From contig CAZSDG010000015.1 in assembly GCA_964605575.1 (NCBI GenBank), forward strand, positions 1 through 19,706: a DNA stretch of 19,706 nt, in the 5' to 3' direction. A program made the position numbers and the translations under genes. Positions 1-6,749 of this stretch are shown in pieces. The stretch is from JAAZHN01 sp964605575. GTDB taxonomy: Bacteria; Bacillota_I; Bacilli_A; RF39; UBA660. Within the stretch, counting starts at the first letter, position 1. Every line of letters starts with the position of its first letter. The notes beneath the pieces were generated by a model. It ran no database searches. It worked only from the letters and a program-made list of their open reading frames with translations, and was not told the origin of the DNA.

Positions 1-175
1 GTTGATTTGGATATTGCTGATTTGGCATTGGTTGGTTCGGCATTGGTTGGTTAAAATTTTGAACTGGGTTGTTAAAGTTATTACCATCCTGAGCATTTGC
101 ACCTATTGCATTACCACAATTTAAACAAAACCTTGAGTTTTCTGGATTTACATTACCACAGTTTGTACAATTCAT
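1..175 (-). CDS. Zinc-ribbon protein with MPNQ-repeat linker, N-terminal part (runs off the left edge)
   Basis: Only the first 58 or so codons lie in the window. The ATG at 175 is preceded by AGGAG at a good distance. Residues 1-20 form a zinc ribbon with Cys at 3, 6, 17 and 20 (MNCTNCG ... FCLNCG). An Asn/Gln/Pro-rich linker follows with MPNQP/MPNQQ-like pentapeptides. The same linker type occurs in the protein encoded from 16655, so this is probably another member of the zinc-ribbon/TM/extracytoplasmic family in this window; its TM and C-terminal domain lie outside. It starts 13 bases after the stop of the membrane protein gene at 189-875 and is probably cotranscribed with it. The function is unknown; the ribbon is presumably cytoplasmic. 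Confidence 0.8.
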   Translation of the reverse strand, partial: MNCTNCGNVNPENSRFCLNCGNAIGANAQDGNNFNNPVQNFNQPMPNQPMPNQQYPNQ

Positions 176-188
176 TTTTTTCACTCTC

Positions 189-875
189 CTATCTATTCAA
201 TGAATAAAGATAATTTATTAAATCTTCAATCATAAAATATGAATTTTCGATTTCTACCTTACTATTAGTATATAATCTATTTGCTCTTAAATCTAGATAA
301 TCACAATAAATAATTGTTTTTTTAATTTGTTTGTTAATTGTGTACACTCTTTGGATCTCATATACATCGGCCCCAGTTATATTGGGAGCACCCTCAACCA
401 TTCTAGCTATTATTTCAGGATTGCTCATATATTCAGCGGTTTTGTTCATATAAAATATTTCTGTACCACCACCAAATAAACTTCCAAAAGTGTGACCAGA
501 ACTACCTTTGAAAACCATGTCAAACAAACGTCCAACTGCAACTCCACTAATAAATAAACCTTCACCTTTACTTCTAGCAACCACTCTAAATAATCGACCG
601 TTTTCATCGATTGCAAAACCAGTCATTTTACTTACCATTTTTCTTTTATACATATTGCCTAAAATAAGGATTACTGGAATTGAAATAACTGTTATGGCTA
701 ATAATATATAAATTAAAGTACTACTCCCAATTGATACACTGGCCATAAACAATATTGGCAATAATAATATTGTTCCACCACCAATAATAACAGCTATTGC
801 TAACTCTACAGCGGGAACGCGATTACCATTTTTTAAAGCAACTTCTTTTGAATATTTAAAAACTCTTTTGACCAT
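189..875 (-). CDS. Unknown membrane protein, two TM helices, 228 aa
   Basis: I do not recognise a family. A basic N-terminus is followed by two hydrophobic helices at about residues 24-46 and 51-73, then a mostly soluble C-terminal 150 residues with a Gly/Ser/Phe-rich stretch (about 123-137), presumably cytoplasmic given the positive residues after helix 2. The ATG at 875 has AAAGG upstream at 7-nt spacing. An extended -10 box (TGA-TATAAT) lies about 45 bp upstream. The next gene, encoding a zinc-ribbon protein, starts 13 bp after this stop, so the two probably form one transcript. The C-terminal part could be a membrane-proximal sensing or scaffold domain, but nothing in the sequence proves that. 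Confidence 0.75.
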   Translation of the reverse strand: MVKRVFKYSKEVALKNGNRVPAVELAIAVIIGGGTILLLPILFMASVSIGSSTLIYILLAITVISIPVILILGNMYKRKMVSKMTGFAIDENGRLFRVVARSKGEGLFISGVAVGRLFDMVFKGSSGHTFGSLFGGGTEIFYMNKTAEYMSNPEIIARMVEGAPNITGADVYEIQRVYTINKQIKKTIIYCDYLDLRANRLYTNSKVEIENSYFMIEDLINYLYSLNR

Positions 876-918
876 GCTAATTACCTTTCATAATTTTATT
901 TGTTCTCCTATTATTTGT

Positions 919-945
919 ATTATATCATAGATAATCACTTCTGAA
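919..945 (-). promoter_or_regulatory. Promoter for the 228-aa membrane protein gene
   Basis: On the minus strand a perfect TATAAT (919-924) is preceded by TGA, giving an extended -10 box. A weak -35-like TTCAGA (940-945) sits 15 bp upstream. The predicted start near 912 leaves a leader of about 35 nt. That leader contains an AGGAG and a four-codon ATG...TAG mini-ORF ending just before the gene's own start. Confidence 0.6.
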
Positions 946-1000
946 TTAGAAAAAGAAAACATTGAAGTAAATAATGTGAAATCTTTACAAACTATTTTTT

Positions 1001-1567
1001 TTATTTTAAATCAAGATACCACAAAAGCTGCGTTTCTTCTGGATAATCTTTATATGCATATTCATTTATTGCACATAATTCCATACCTTGTTTATGATAA
1101 AAGTTTACAGCTTTATAATTTGTATTTTGGCATTCTACTTTTAATTGTTTAAAATTTTCTTTGGTAATTTCTTCTTTAGCTAATGTAAATAATTTTTGCC
1201 CAATGCCTACGTTTTGATATTCCTTTTTTACCCTAATATCCCATATTACAGCTAAATCTTCTCTGCCTTCTAGCATATGACAATCTTTTGTTTTAGTCGC
1301 GATCACACAGCCAGCAATTATTTCATTATCATAATAAGCGCCAAAAAACTTCCAGTTTGAAATGTCGAAGTTTTTACACCAATCACTTGTTTTAACCTCA
1401 AAATTTTTATTGTATGTTGGAATATCAACTAATTCTAAACTAAAACCAGCAAGGCCTCTATTTAATTTCTTAATTATATATTTTTTATTACTTGAATATG
1501 CAAAATTTATTTGATCATATTCTGCCAAGCTATCCAAATCGATTTTTTTATAAATAATATTTTTCAT
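1001..1567 (-). CDS. GNAT-family N-acetyltransferase, streptothricin-acetyltransferase-like
   Basis: The encoded protein (188 aa) has the GNAT fold signature. A beta strand with IWDIRV precedes the acetyl-CoA pyrophosphate-binding loop QNVGIGQ (about residues 118-124), followed by a helix, then LKVECQNTN and the C-terminal NFYHKQGM segment typical of motif B. The C-terminal layout (ECQ-N-N-A-FY, then a tail ending LLWYLDL) resembles streptothricin acetyltransferases of the Sat4/SatA type, but substrate cannot be assigned from this. I prefer the ATG at 1567 over the one at 1573: AGGAG ends 7 nt before 1567 but only 1 nt before 1573. A strong inverted repeat lies just upstream. The gene diverges from the one at 1679 and no clear terminator was seen after it. 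Confidence 0.85.
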   Translation of the reverse strand: MKNIIYKKIDLDSLAEYDQINFAYSSNKKYIIKKLNRGLAGFSLELVDIPTYNKNFEVKTSDWCKNFDISNWKFFGAYYDNEIIAGCVIATKTKDCHMLEGREDLAVIWDIRVKKEYQNVGIGQKLFTLAKEEITKENFKQLKVECQNTNYKAVNFYHKQGMELCAINEYAYKDYPEETQLLWYLDLK

Positions 1568-1582
1568 AATCATTCTCCTATA

Positions 1583-1610
1583 TAATCAATAATACTACAA
1601 TTATTGATTA
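1583..1610. repeat. Perfect 11-bp inverted repeat upstream of the acetyltransferase gene
   Basis: TAATCAATAAT (1583-1593) and ATTATTGATTA (1600-1610) are exact reverse complements separated by six bases (ACTACA). The dyad lies 4 bp upstream of the acetyltransferase Shine-Dalgarno, in the divergent intergenic region, and is not followed by a T-run on either strand. It therefore looks like an operator or an mRNA leader hairpin rather than a terminator. Confidence 0.7.
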
Positions 1611-1623
1611 CATAAATAAATAT

Positions 1624-1653
1624 TTTACTATATCACCAATTATTTGTTATAAT
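1624..1653 (+). promoter_or_regulatory. Promoter for the 339-aa Cys-rich protein gene
   Basis: Perfect TATAAT at 1648-1653 with TGT directly upstream (extended -10), and a -35-like TTTACT at 1624-1629 with an 18-bp spacer. The start would fall near 1660, about 20 nt before the ATG, leaving room for the GAAGGTGG ribosome-binding site. Confidence 0.65.
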
Positions 1654-1678
1654 CATTATAGTTGAAGGTGGGTTTTAA

Positions 1679-2698
1679 ATGAATTATAAAAATGAAATGA
1701 TAATGAGATACATTTACTTAAAAGAAAACGTATCTTTTATTTATGCCTATTTCATGAAAGAAACAGATCCTCAAGATGATTTAAAATATGCTAAACTAAG
1801 AGAAACTGGTGGTTCAATTGAGCATTTCTATAATTTAGATATTAAGCCTTTGGATTCTTATACTTTATATATGTTGGAAAGTCTTATTGTTGAAGATGGT
1901 AATATTGAAGAGACAATGGGTTATAATTATATTGAGGATTTAAAATGGGATCCTCATAGTAAAGAAATAATAGATAAAGGCTTATCATTACAAAAAGAAT
2001 ATAAAGAAAAAAGACCGACTAGAAAAATTAATTTTGAGTTAATTGACCTGCTCTTTAATCTTTATGAAAACATTGCTAGACAAACCACCGATCTTGAAAA
2101 TAGAAATAAAAAACTAAAAATCTTAGATGAGTACATTAAAATTGCTAGATATACAAATGATGGTCATACTTGGAAAAGTGGTTATCACATTGAAACAGCT
2201 GATATAATCGGTTATGAAGTAAAAAGTGAACATCAAAATTTGTATGTAGATTTGACACCTAATCGCGCTGGTTATGATGTTGGAATTAAAAATAATACAT
2301 TAATTGAACAAACAAGTCGTATTTCATTTAGTGAAAGAGATAAAATGATTTTATATCATTATTTTCATGAAGAAATTCCTTATAATACATTTGTTAAATG
2401 TGGAACAAGTTGGCAGGAAGAAATTGACAGACCTGCTAATTATAAACCTTGTTGTAACAGTGTTAGATTAGATCCAAAAAAAATTATTGCGGTTGAAGAT
2501 AGTGAAAAATCATATGTATTTTTTATGCCTTGTTGTTTTTGTGAATCGTTGATTGAGATAGATGAAAGCTTAATACCACTTCCTTTACAAGAAGAACTAA
2601 TTTGGGAAAGAATTAATGAGCCATTATTATTTGAACTTGCTTTTGCTAAAGCTGACCTTCAAAGTTTAAGAAAAAAATTTAACGATCGTTATCGTTAA
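1679..2698 (+). CDS. Unknown protein with clustered cysteines, 339 aa
   Basis: I do not recognise the family. The protein has no signal peptide or TM helix and looks cytoplasmic. The N-terminal half is helical and charged. The C-terminal part has six cysteines in under 50 residues (C241, then C258-C259, then C285-C286 and C288 in a PCCFC motif), suggesting a metal site or a reactive Cys cluster. The ATG at 1679 follows GAAGGTGG at good spacing. The gene has its own promoter, ends in a hairpin shared with the convergent lepB, and diverges from the acetyltransferase gene, so it is a stand-alone unit. A zinc-binding regulator or a DNA/RNA-associated protein is possible but not shown. Confidence 0.75.
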   Translation: MNYKNEMIMRYIYLKENVSFIYAYFMKETDPQDDLKYAKLRETGGSIEHFYNLDIKPLDSYTLYMLESLIVEDGNIEETMGYNYIEDLKWDPHSKEIIDKGLSLQKEYKEKRPTRKINFELIDLLFNLYENIARQTTDLENRNKKLKILDEYIKIARYTNDGHTWKSGYHIETADIIGYEVKSEHQNLYVDLTPNRAGYDVGIKNNTLIEQTSRISFSERDKMILYHYFHEEIPYNTFVKCGTSWQEEIDRPANYKPCCNSVRLDPKKIIAVEDSEKSYVFFMPCCFCESLIEIDESLIPLPLQEELIWERINEPLLFELAFAKADLQSLRKKFNDRYR

Positions 2699-2724
2699 AA
2701 AAGTTTCGGAATTCCGAAACTTTT
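2699..2724. terminator. Bidirectional terminator between the 339-aa protein gene and lepB
   Basis: A perfect palindrome with AAAAGTTTCGG and CCGAAACTTTT arms around AATT, giving a U-run on both strands. It lies directly after the stop at 2698 and overlaps the lepB stop codon, so it can end both convergent transcripts. Confidence 0.85.
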
Positions 2725-3214
2725 ATTTTGCTGGACCTATTTTACTAAAAGGAAATATTATTAAATTTGTTTTACCAATTATTTCTTTTTCAGATATTGT
2801 GCCAATCATTCTTGAATCTTTAGAATAGCCACGATTATCTCCTAAAACAAAATATTCGCCTTTGGGTATTGTTTTTTCTGGATATTCAGTTGAAAAATTA
2901 TTAATATATGGATCAACCATTTCTTTACCATTAATAAATAGTTTATTATCTTCATATTTAATTGTTTCTCCTGGTAAACCAATTATTCTTTTTATCAAGT
3001 AATTATTGTCAGATTTTAAGACAACAATTTCAAAACGTTTATAACCACTAATTTTTGGCCCAATTTTATCTAAAACCATAATCTCTTTATCAACCAATGT
3101 TGGTTCCATTGAGGCTCCATTAACTCTAATTGGAGTATAGAAAAAAGTTCTAACCAACACTACAGCTAGAAAAATCAATAAATATGGAGTTAGTTCTTTA
3201 AGTTTTTCTTTCAT
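2723..3214 (-). CDS. lepB: Signal peptidase I
   Basis: This is the membrane-anchored serine protease that removes signal peptides from secreted preproteins on the outer face of the membrane. One N-terminal TM helix (about residues 9-27) precedes the catalytic serine S35 in NGASMEPTL, the general base K75 in YLIKRIIGLPGE, and the box E motif GDNRGYSKDSR (125-135). At 163 aa it is the short Gram-positive type without the large insert of the E. coli enzyme. The ATG at 3214 has AAGGA upstream. It follows rplS by 31 bp with a hairpin between them, so it is probably expressed by partial read-through from the rplS promoter. The secreted and lipid-exposed proteins encoded further on (pseudo-HtrA, DUF2207) have signal peptides that could be its substrates. 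Confidence 0.95.
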   Translation of the reverse strand: MKEKLKELTPYLLIFLAVVLVRTFFYTPIRVNGASMEPTLVDKEIMVLDKIGPKISGYKRFEIVVLKSDNNYLIKRIIGLPGETIKYEDNKLFINGKEMVDPYINNFSTEYPEKTIPKGEYFVLGDNRGYSKDSRMIGTISEKEIIGKTNLIIFPFSKIGPAK

Positions 3215-3225
3215 TTTGCTTCCTT

Positions 3226-3256
3226 ACTTAAAAAAGAAACTATTCTTAGTTTCTTT
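3226..3256 (-). terminator. Hairpin terminator after rplS
   Basis: On the minus strand AAGAAACTA and TAGTTTCTT pair around a 4-nt loop and are followed by a six-T run. The stem includes the rplS stop codon. It probably lowers lepB expression relative to rplS. Confidence 0.75.
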
Positions 3257-3584
3257 CTTTGATTTTGAATTCTTTTTCCATGCCATCTAAGAAATTTAGT
3301 TTAGCACGACGTACAACGCCTTTTTTCTCAACAACTATTGAATCAATAACTGGTGAATGTACTGGGATTACTCTTTTAACAGCATATCCCTTTGTTTTCT
3401 TACGAACAGTAAACGTTTCACTAATTCCGCCACCTTTTTTAGCGGTAACTAAACCAGTAAAAGCTTGAATTCTTCTTTTTTTACCTTCAGTAATCCAAAG
3501 ATTAACTGTAATAGTATCTCCTACTCTAAATTCGGGGATATCTTTCCTTAGTTGTTTAATACTAACTTTGTCGACAAGATTCAT
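3246..3584 (-). CDS. rplS: 50S ribosomal protein L19
   Basis: L19 sits at the 30S-50S interface of the ribosome. The 112-aa product carries typical family segments: FRVGDTITVNLWI, EGKKRRIQAFTGLV, the Gly-rich KKGGGISETFTVRK, the ERVFPVHSP-equivalent KRVIPVHSP, and a C-terminal basic RRAKLNFL. The correct start is the ATG at 3584, which has AAAGGATG upstream; the upstream in-frame ATG at 3623 would add 13 residues absent from the family and lacks a good ribosome-binding site. It follows trmD in the usual rimM-trmD-rplS order, except that an unknown 145-aa gene is inserted. It has its own strong promoter and a structured leader. Confidence 0.96.
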   Translation of the reverse strand: MNLVDKVSIKQLRKDIPEFRVGDTITVNLWITEGKKRRIQAFTGLVTAKKGGGISETFTVRKKTKGYAVKRVIPVHSPVIDSIVVEKKGVVRRAKLNFLDGMEKEFKIKERN

Positions 3585-3663
3585 GATATCATCCTTTCTC
3601 TCTATAATTAATATAATAATCATAATTAACTAATCAGCGGATTACATATGCCTTTTTCAAAGC
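3585..3663 (-). promoter_or_regulatory. 5' leader of rplS, candidate L19 autoregulatory leader
   Basis: The untranslated region from the predicted start to the rplS ATG is about 79 nt. It opens with a hairpin of GCUUU and AAGGC arms closed by a GAAA tetraloop, followed by the GC-rich island UAAUCCGCUGAUUA and an AU-rich dyad before the ribosome-binding site. Firmicutes rplS genes are known to carry an L19 leader; position and structure fit, but I could not compare with the covariance model. Confidence 0.5.
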
Positions 3664-3669
3664 AAATTG

Positions 3670-3699
3670 ATTATAGCATAAAGCAGATAGTTAAAGCAA
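3670..3699 (-). promoter_or_regulatory. rplS promoter
   Basis: On the minus strand TTGCTT (3694-3699) and a perfect TATAAT (3670-3675) are 18 bp apart, with TGC directly upstream of TATAAT (extended -10). This gives rplS-lepB a promoter independent of the upstream operon. The -35 lies within a small AAAGCAA/TTGCTTT hairpin that follows the 145-aa gene. Confidence 0.7.
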
Positions 3700-3730
3700 G
3701 TTTTTTTGCTTTATTTTAATTTTCTAATTG

Positions 3731-4168
3731 CTACATTCTTGGTCCGCCATAAGAAGTATAATAATCATCATTAGATAAACTTTTTACTCTTAACTCATTT
3801 TCTAAAATTCTTAATTTTCTTAAATACTCCTTTTCTTTACTTTGTGATAGATAATCTTGATATCTATTTAAGATAACACTTCTTAATTTAGCAATTTCAT
3901 TTAAAGCAAGCATAATATCAGATGGATTAGTAGAATCATCATCATTATTGATAAGATACATTACTAAACGAACTATCTTTGATAGCTTTTTTTCTATCTT
4001 TTCCGACAAAACACCGTCAATTAACGCCGGCTTTACAATAACTATTTTTTCCAAATTAATACTAGCCTTAGTAACATTTCTAGGCTTGAAGTTGTAACCA
4101 TCTAAACGGTATTTCATATAGACGATTTCACCTGACTTGGATTTCTTTTTTATTAAATAGTTTGCCAT
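3731..4168 (-). CDS. Unknown protein of 145 aa between trmD and rplS
   Basis: No family recognised. The protein is soluble, basic at the N-terminus (IKKKSKSGE), with a central helical stretch including an acidic/Asn run (about residues 74-80) and a coiled-coil-like C-terminal half, ending YYTSYGGPRM. It starts 4 bp after the trmD stop with GGAG at 7-nt spacing, so it is the last gene of the YgjP-trmH-rimM-trmD unit. In many Bacilli trmD is followed directly by rplS, so this is an insertion into a conserved block. A link to RNA modification or ribosome assembly is possible from context only. Confidence 0.75.
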   Translation of the reverse strand: MANYLIKKKSKSGEIVYMKYRLDGYNFKPRNVTKASINLEKIVIVKPALIDGVLSEKIEKKLSKIVRLVMYLINNDDDSTNPSDIMLALNEIAKLRSVILNRYQDYLSQSKEKEYLRKLRILENELRVKSLSNDDYYTSYGGPRM

Positions 4169-4172
4169 CCGA

Positions 4173-4835
4173 TCACTCCATTAAATCTGGTCTTTTCTTT
4201 TTCGTCCTAATAATTCTTTGTTCTTCGCGATATTCATTTATTTTTTTATGATTACCACTTAATAGCACTTCAGGTACTTCCATGCCGCGAAAATTTTGAG
4301 GTTTTGTATAAGTAGGATGATCTAATAAATTATCCATAAATGATTCTTCTTCAAGACTATTTTCATTAATTACACCTGATATTAATCTTGTAATTGCATC
4401 AGTAACTATCATTGCTGGTATTTCTCCACCAGTTAAGACATAGTCACCAATACTTATTTCTTGATCAATAACATTATATATTCTCTCATCAAAACCTTCA
4501 TAATGGCCACATAATAAAATAATGTGTTTTTCTTTGGCTAGTTCTATAGCTTTTGTTTGTTTAAATACTTGACCTTGAGGACTTAACATTATTACTATTG
4601 AATTATCTGTTTTAATTGCTTCTATCGCATCATAGATTGGTTCACACATCAAAACCATTCCAGAACCACCGCCATAAGGAGTATCATCAACTTGATTGTT
4701 ATTTAGCTTCGAATATTTACGAAAATCAATTATATTAATCTCAACTAATCCTTTTTCTTGAGCGCGTTTAATAATTGATTCTGTTAAGAAGCAATCAAAT
4801 ATTTTTGGAAATAAAGTCAAGATATCAATTTTCAT
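4173..4835 (-). CDS. trmD: tRNA (guanine-37-N1)-methyltransferase TrmD
   Basis: TrmD uses S-adenosylmethionine to methylate G37 next to the anticodon of tRNAs reading CNN/CGG-type codons, preventing +1 frameshifting. All SPOUT landmarks are present: DDTPYGGGSGM (51-60), LSPQGQ (84-89), CGHYEGFDERI (109-119), IGDYVLTGGE (129-138), and LDHPTYTKP with the catalytic Asp at about 172, then FRGMEVPEVLLSGNH. Its 220 aa cover the complete knot domain with a short C-terminal domain. The ATG overlaps the rimM stop (ATGA, 4 nt), indicating translational coupling. It ends in TGA used as a stop. Confidence 0.97.
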   Translation of the reverse strand: MKIDILTLFPKIFDCFLTESIIKRAQEKGLVEINIIDFRKYSKLNNNQVDDTPYGGGSGMVLMCEPIYDAIEAIKTDNSIVIMLSPQGQVFKQTKAIELAKEKHIILLCGHYEGFDERIYNVIDQEISIGDYVLTGGEIPAMIVTDAITRLISGVINENSLEEESFMDNLLDHPTYTKPQNFRGMEVPEVLLSGNHKKINEYREEQRIIRTKKKRPDLME

Positions 4836-5320
4836 TCAATTAGCCCCCCTATATTTTTAAAAAATATTTTTTTATTTTCTTTATCTACTCGCTCAATGAA
4901 ATTTTCATGGTATGGAAGATAAAACACTTTTTCTTTTTCTAAAACTAATAAATTGTTTACATTATTATACACAAAATCAATAATATTACCACAATAATCG
5001 TCTAAATAGTAACCCTCATAACCGATTAATTCATTTATTACATATTGATTATTTTCTAAGTTTAAATCAGATTCTAAAATATATACATTCAATCCCTTAT
5101 ATAATAAAGCCTCATTTAGATCATTTAAATCATTAATCACTACCATATCAAAATTTTTATGAGGTCGATATGTTTTAATAGTTTTCTTATTATAATCATT
5201 ACCAAAATATAGATTGAAATTAGGCTTAAAGATTAGTTCTTTCTTTTCAAAATCACTAATAATTCTTAACTCTCCCTTAATACCATGGGTTCCAACAATT
5301 TTACCAATTAATAAATACAT
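4832..5320 (-). CDS. rimM: Ribosome maturation factor RimM
   Basis: RimM assists maturation of the 3' domain of the 30S subunit, acting around S19. The N-terminal RimM beta-barrel shows the signature IGKIVGTHGIKGELRI (residues 5-20), and the C-terminal half, from about residue 90, is the PRC-barrel with the ending KIFFKNIGGLIE. At 162 aa it is of normal length. It lies 2 bp after the methyltransferase gene and overlaps trmD by 4 nt. The middle is rich in Asn, Leu and Tyr, reflecting AT-driven composition rather than loss of the domain. Confidence 0.93.
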   Translation of the reverse strand: MYLLIGKIVGTHGIKGELRIISDFEKKELIFKPNFNLYFGNDYNKKTIKTYRPHKNFDMVVINDLNDLNEALLYKGLNVYILESDLNLENNQYVINELIGYEGYYLDDYCGNIIDFVYNNVNNLLVLEKEKVFYLPYHENFIERVDKENKKIFFKNIGGLIE

Positions 5321-5322
5321 AC

Positions 5323-6045
5323 CTACTCCTTATTTAATTCATAAAGTAATATTCCTGTTGCCACGCCAACATTTAAACTTTCAACTTTAGCATTCATTTT
5401 TATAGTTACTAATTCATCAGCTAAGTTGACTAAACATTCATTGATTCCATTTCCCTCATTACCTACTATTAAAGCATATTTAGAAGCCATTTTAGAGATA
5501 TTGTTAGTCCCGTTAACAACTGAGGCTATTATCTGATAATTATCCTTTTTTAAGTCTATAATAGTTTTTTCTAAATCATTAACAATAAAGTTAAGAGAAA
5601 AAATTAAACCTTCGCTACTCCTAATTACTTTGTCATTATAAATATCAACACTATTAGGACTTAAAATAATTGTTTCAATATTAAAAGCAGCTGCACTCCT
5701 AATGATTGTTCCCAGATTACCAGGATCTTGGATATCATCTAAGATTAAAACATTACCTTTAATTTCTTGGGATTCTTGTTTTTTACAGACACCTATTATT
5801 TTCGGAATTGAAGATTGTTTACTTAACTTTTTCATTACATTGGCAGTAACAATTATTTTAGGGTATTTAAGACTAGTTTCATATCCTTCTAATTCAATTA
5901 AAGAAATTAAACAATTATTATTAATTGCTTCTTCAATTAAATGTTCACCTTCAACTAAAAATTTTTTCAACTTATCGCGCTCTTTTTTAGCAGATAATTT
6001 AACTAAATCTTTAATTTGTTGATTACTTGTAGAACTAATAAGCAT
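5323..6045 (-). CDS. TrmH/SpoU-family RNA 2'-O-methyltransferase
   Basis: A SAM-dependent 2'-O-ribose methyltransferase of the SpoU (SPOUT) class acting on rRNA or tRNA. The N-terminal substrate-binding domain (about residues 1-90, with FLVEGEHLIEEA) is of the RlmB/YsgA type. The catalytic domain has motif 1 DDIQDPGNLGTIIRSA (103-118, with the conserved Asn and Arg), motif 2 IVGNEGNGI (193-201) and motif 3 ESLNVGVATGI (222-232). The presence of the N-terminal domain argues for an rRNA target, but the specific nucleotide cannot be decided. The ATG at 6045 directly abuts the stop of the upstream gene and has AAGGGG upstream; rimM follows after 2 bp. Confidence 0.92.
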   Translation of the reverse strand: MLISSTSNQQIKDLVKLSAKKERDKLKKFLVEGEHLIEEAINNNCLISLIELEGYETSLKYPKIIVTANVMKKLSKQSSIPKIIGVCKKQESQEIKGNVLILDDIQDPGNLGTIIRSAAAFNIETIILSPNSVDIYNDKVIRSSEGLIFSLNFIVNDLEKTIIDLKKDNYQIIASVVNGTNNISKMASKYALIVGNEGNGINECLVNLADELVTIKMNAKVESLNVGVATGILLYELNKE

Positions 6046-6684
6046 CTATACCCCTTCTTTCAATAGTTTTCTTGCCTGTTTATAATTTGGATAATATTTT
6101 TTAACTTCATTCCAAAATCTTGGTGAATGATTAGCTTCTTTAAAGTGACATAATTCGTGAATAATTACATAATCGATTAAAGAAACATCATATTTATATA
6201 ACTCAGTATTGATAGTTATTATTTTTAGTTTAGTATTACAGACTCCCCATCTACTAGTCATTTTTCTAAACCTCAATCGACATTCTGGTAAATCAGCAAA
6301 TAAATTATAACATCTTTCAAACCTAACACTAATAAATTTCTTAGCTTCTTTTAAATAATATTTTTCTATTTCTAATAAGGAAGAACCAAATATTAAATTA
6401 TTATTAATAAAAACTTCTTTTAATTGATCATCAATTATTGGACTTAGTTCATTTCCTAAGATTGAAAATTTATTTATATTTTTCACTTTTTTTTGAATTT
6501 TGGTATACATATTACTAATACTAACCTGATTTTCCTCAAGAATTTTTCTTATTTGTCGATCAGTAATAAAGTTATTACAACTTACATATAATTTTAAATC
6601 ATCTTTAAAACGAAAATATATATTTTTAATATTTTTTCGAATAACGATTACTTCAATAAGGTTATTATCAATTAATAATTCCAT
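6046..6684 (-). CDS. YgjP-like zinc-dependent metalloprotein (DUF45)
   Basis: The 212-aa product matches the YgjP/DUF45 family of M48-like zincins. The conserved block has RKMTSRWGVC (140-149), ITINTEL, then the zinc motif HELCH (H176, E177, H180) and third ligand in NHSPRFW (H186). E. coli YgjP has been linked to UTP hydrolysis, but the cellular role in Firmicutes is uncertain. The ATG at 6684 has a very strong GAGGTGG ribosome-binding site. It is the first gene of the minus-strand unit that continues into the RNA methyltransferase, rimM and trmD. It stands just after a terminator, and I could not find a convincing promoter for it. Confidence 0.88.
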   Translation of the reverse strand: MELLIDNNLIEVIVIRKNIKNIYFRFKDDLKLYVSCNNFITDRQIRKILEENQVSISNMYTKIQKKVKNINKFSILGNELSPIIDDQLKEVFINNNLIFGSSLLEIEKYYLKEAKKFISVRFERCYNLFADLPECRLRFRKMTSRWGVCNTKLKIITINTELYKYDVSLIDYVIIHELCHFKEANHSPRFWNEVKKYYPNYKQARKLLKEGV

Positions 6685-6720
6685 TACTTCACCACCTCAA
6701 TTTTAACATACATTAAGGCA

Positions 6721-6744
6721 AATAAAAACCACTCATAAGAGTGG
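6721..6744 (-). terminator. Terminator after the 394-aa zinc-ribbon protein gene
   Basis: On the minus strand CCACTC and GAGTGG pair around a TTAT loop, followed by TTTTTATT. It lies six bases after the stop at 6750. Confidence 0.85.
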
Positions 6745-6749
6745 CCTTA

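Noticed and set aside
508..711. Plus-strand open frame inside the 228-aa membrane protein gene, and similar short frames opposite rplS, the SpoU-type methyltransferase and tsf
   Set aside because: They lie antisense to well-supported genes and have no ribosome-binding sites or recognisable domains.
3690..3715. AAAGCAA/TTGCTTT hairpin as the terminator of the 145-aa gene
   Set aside because: On the minus strand it is followed by AACTAT, not a T-run, and it overlaps the rplS -35 box; it may weaken read-through but is not a clear terminator.
6700..6708. Extended -10 box (TGT-TAAAAT) before the YgjP-like gene
   Set aside because: The implied transcript start would fall at or inside the GAGGTGG ribosome-binding site, and there is no -35 at proper spacing.
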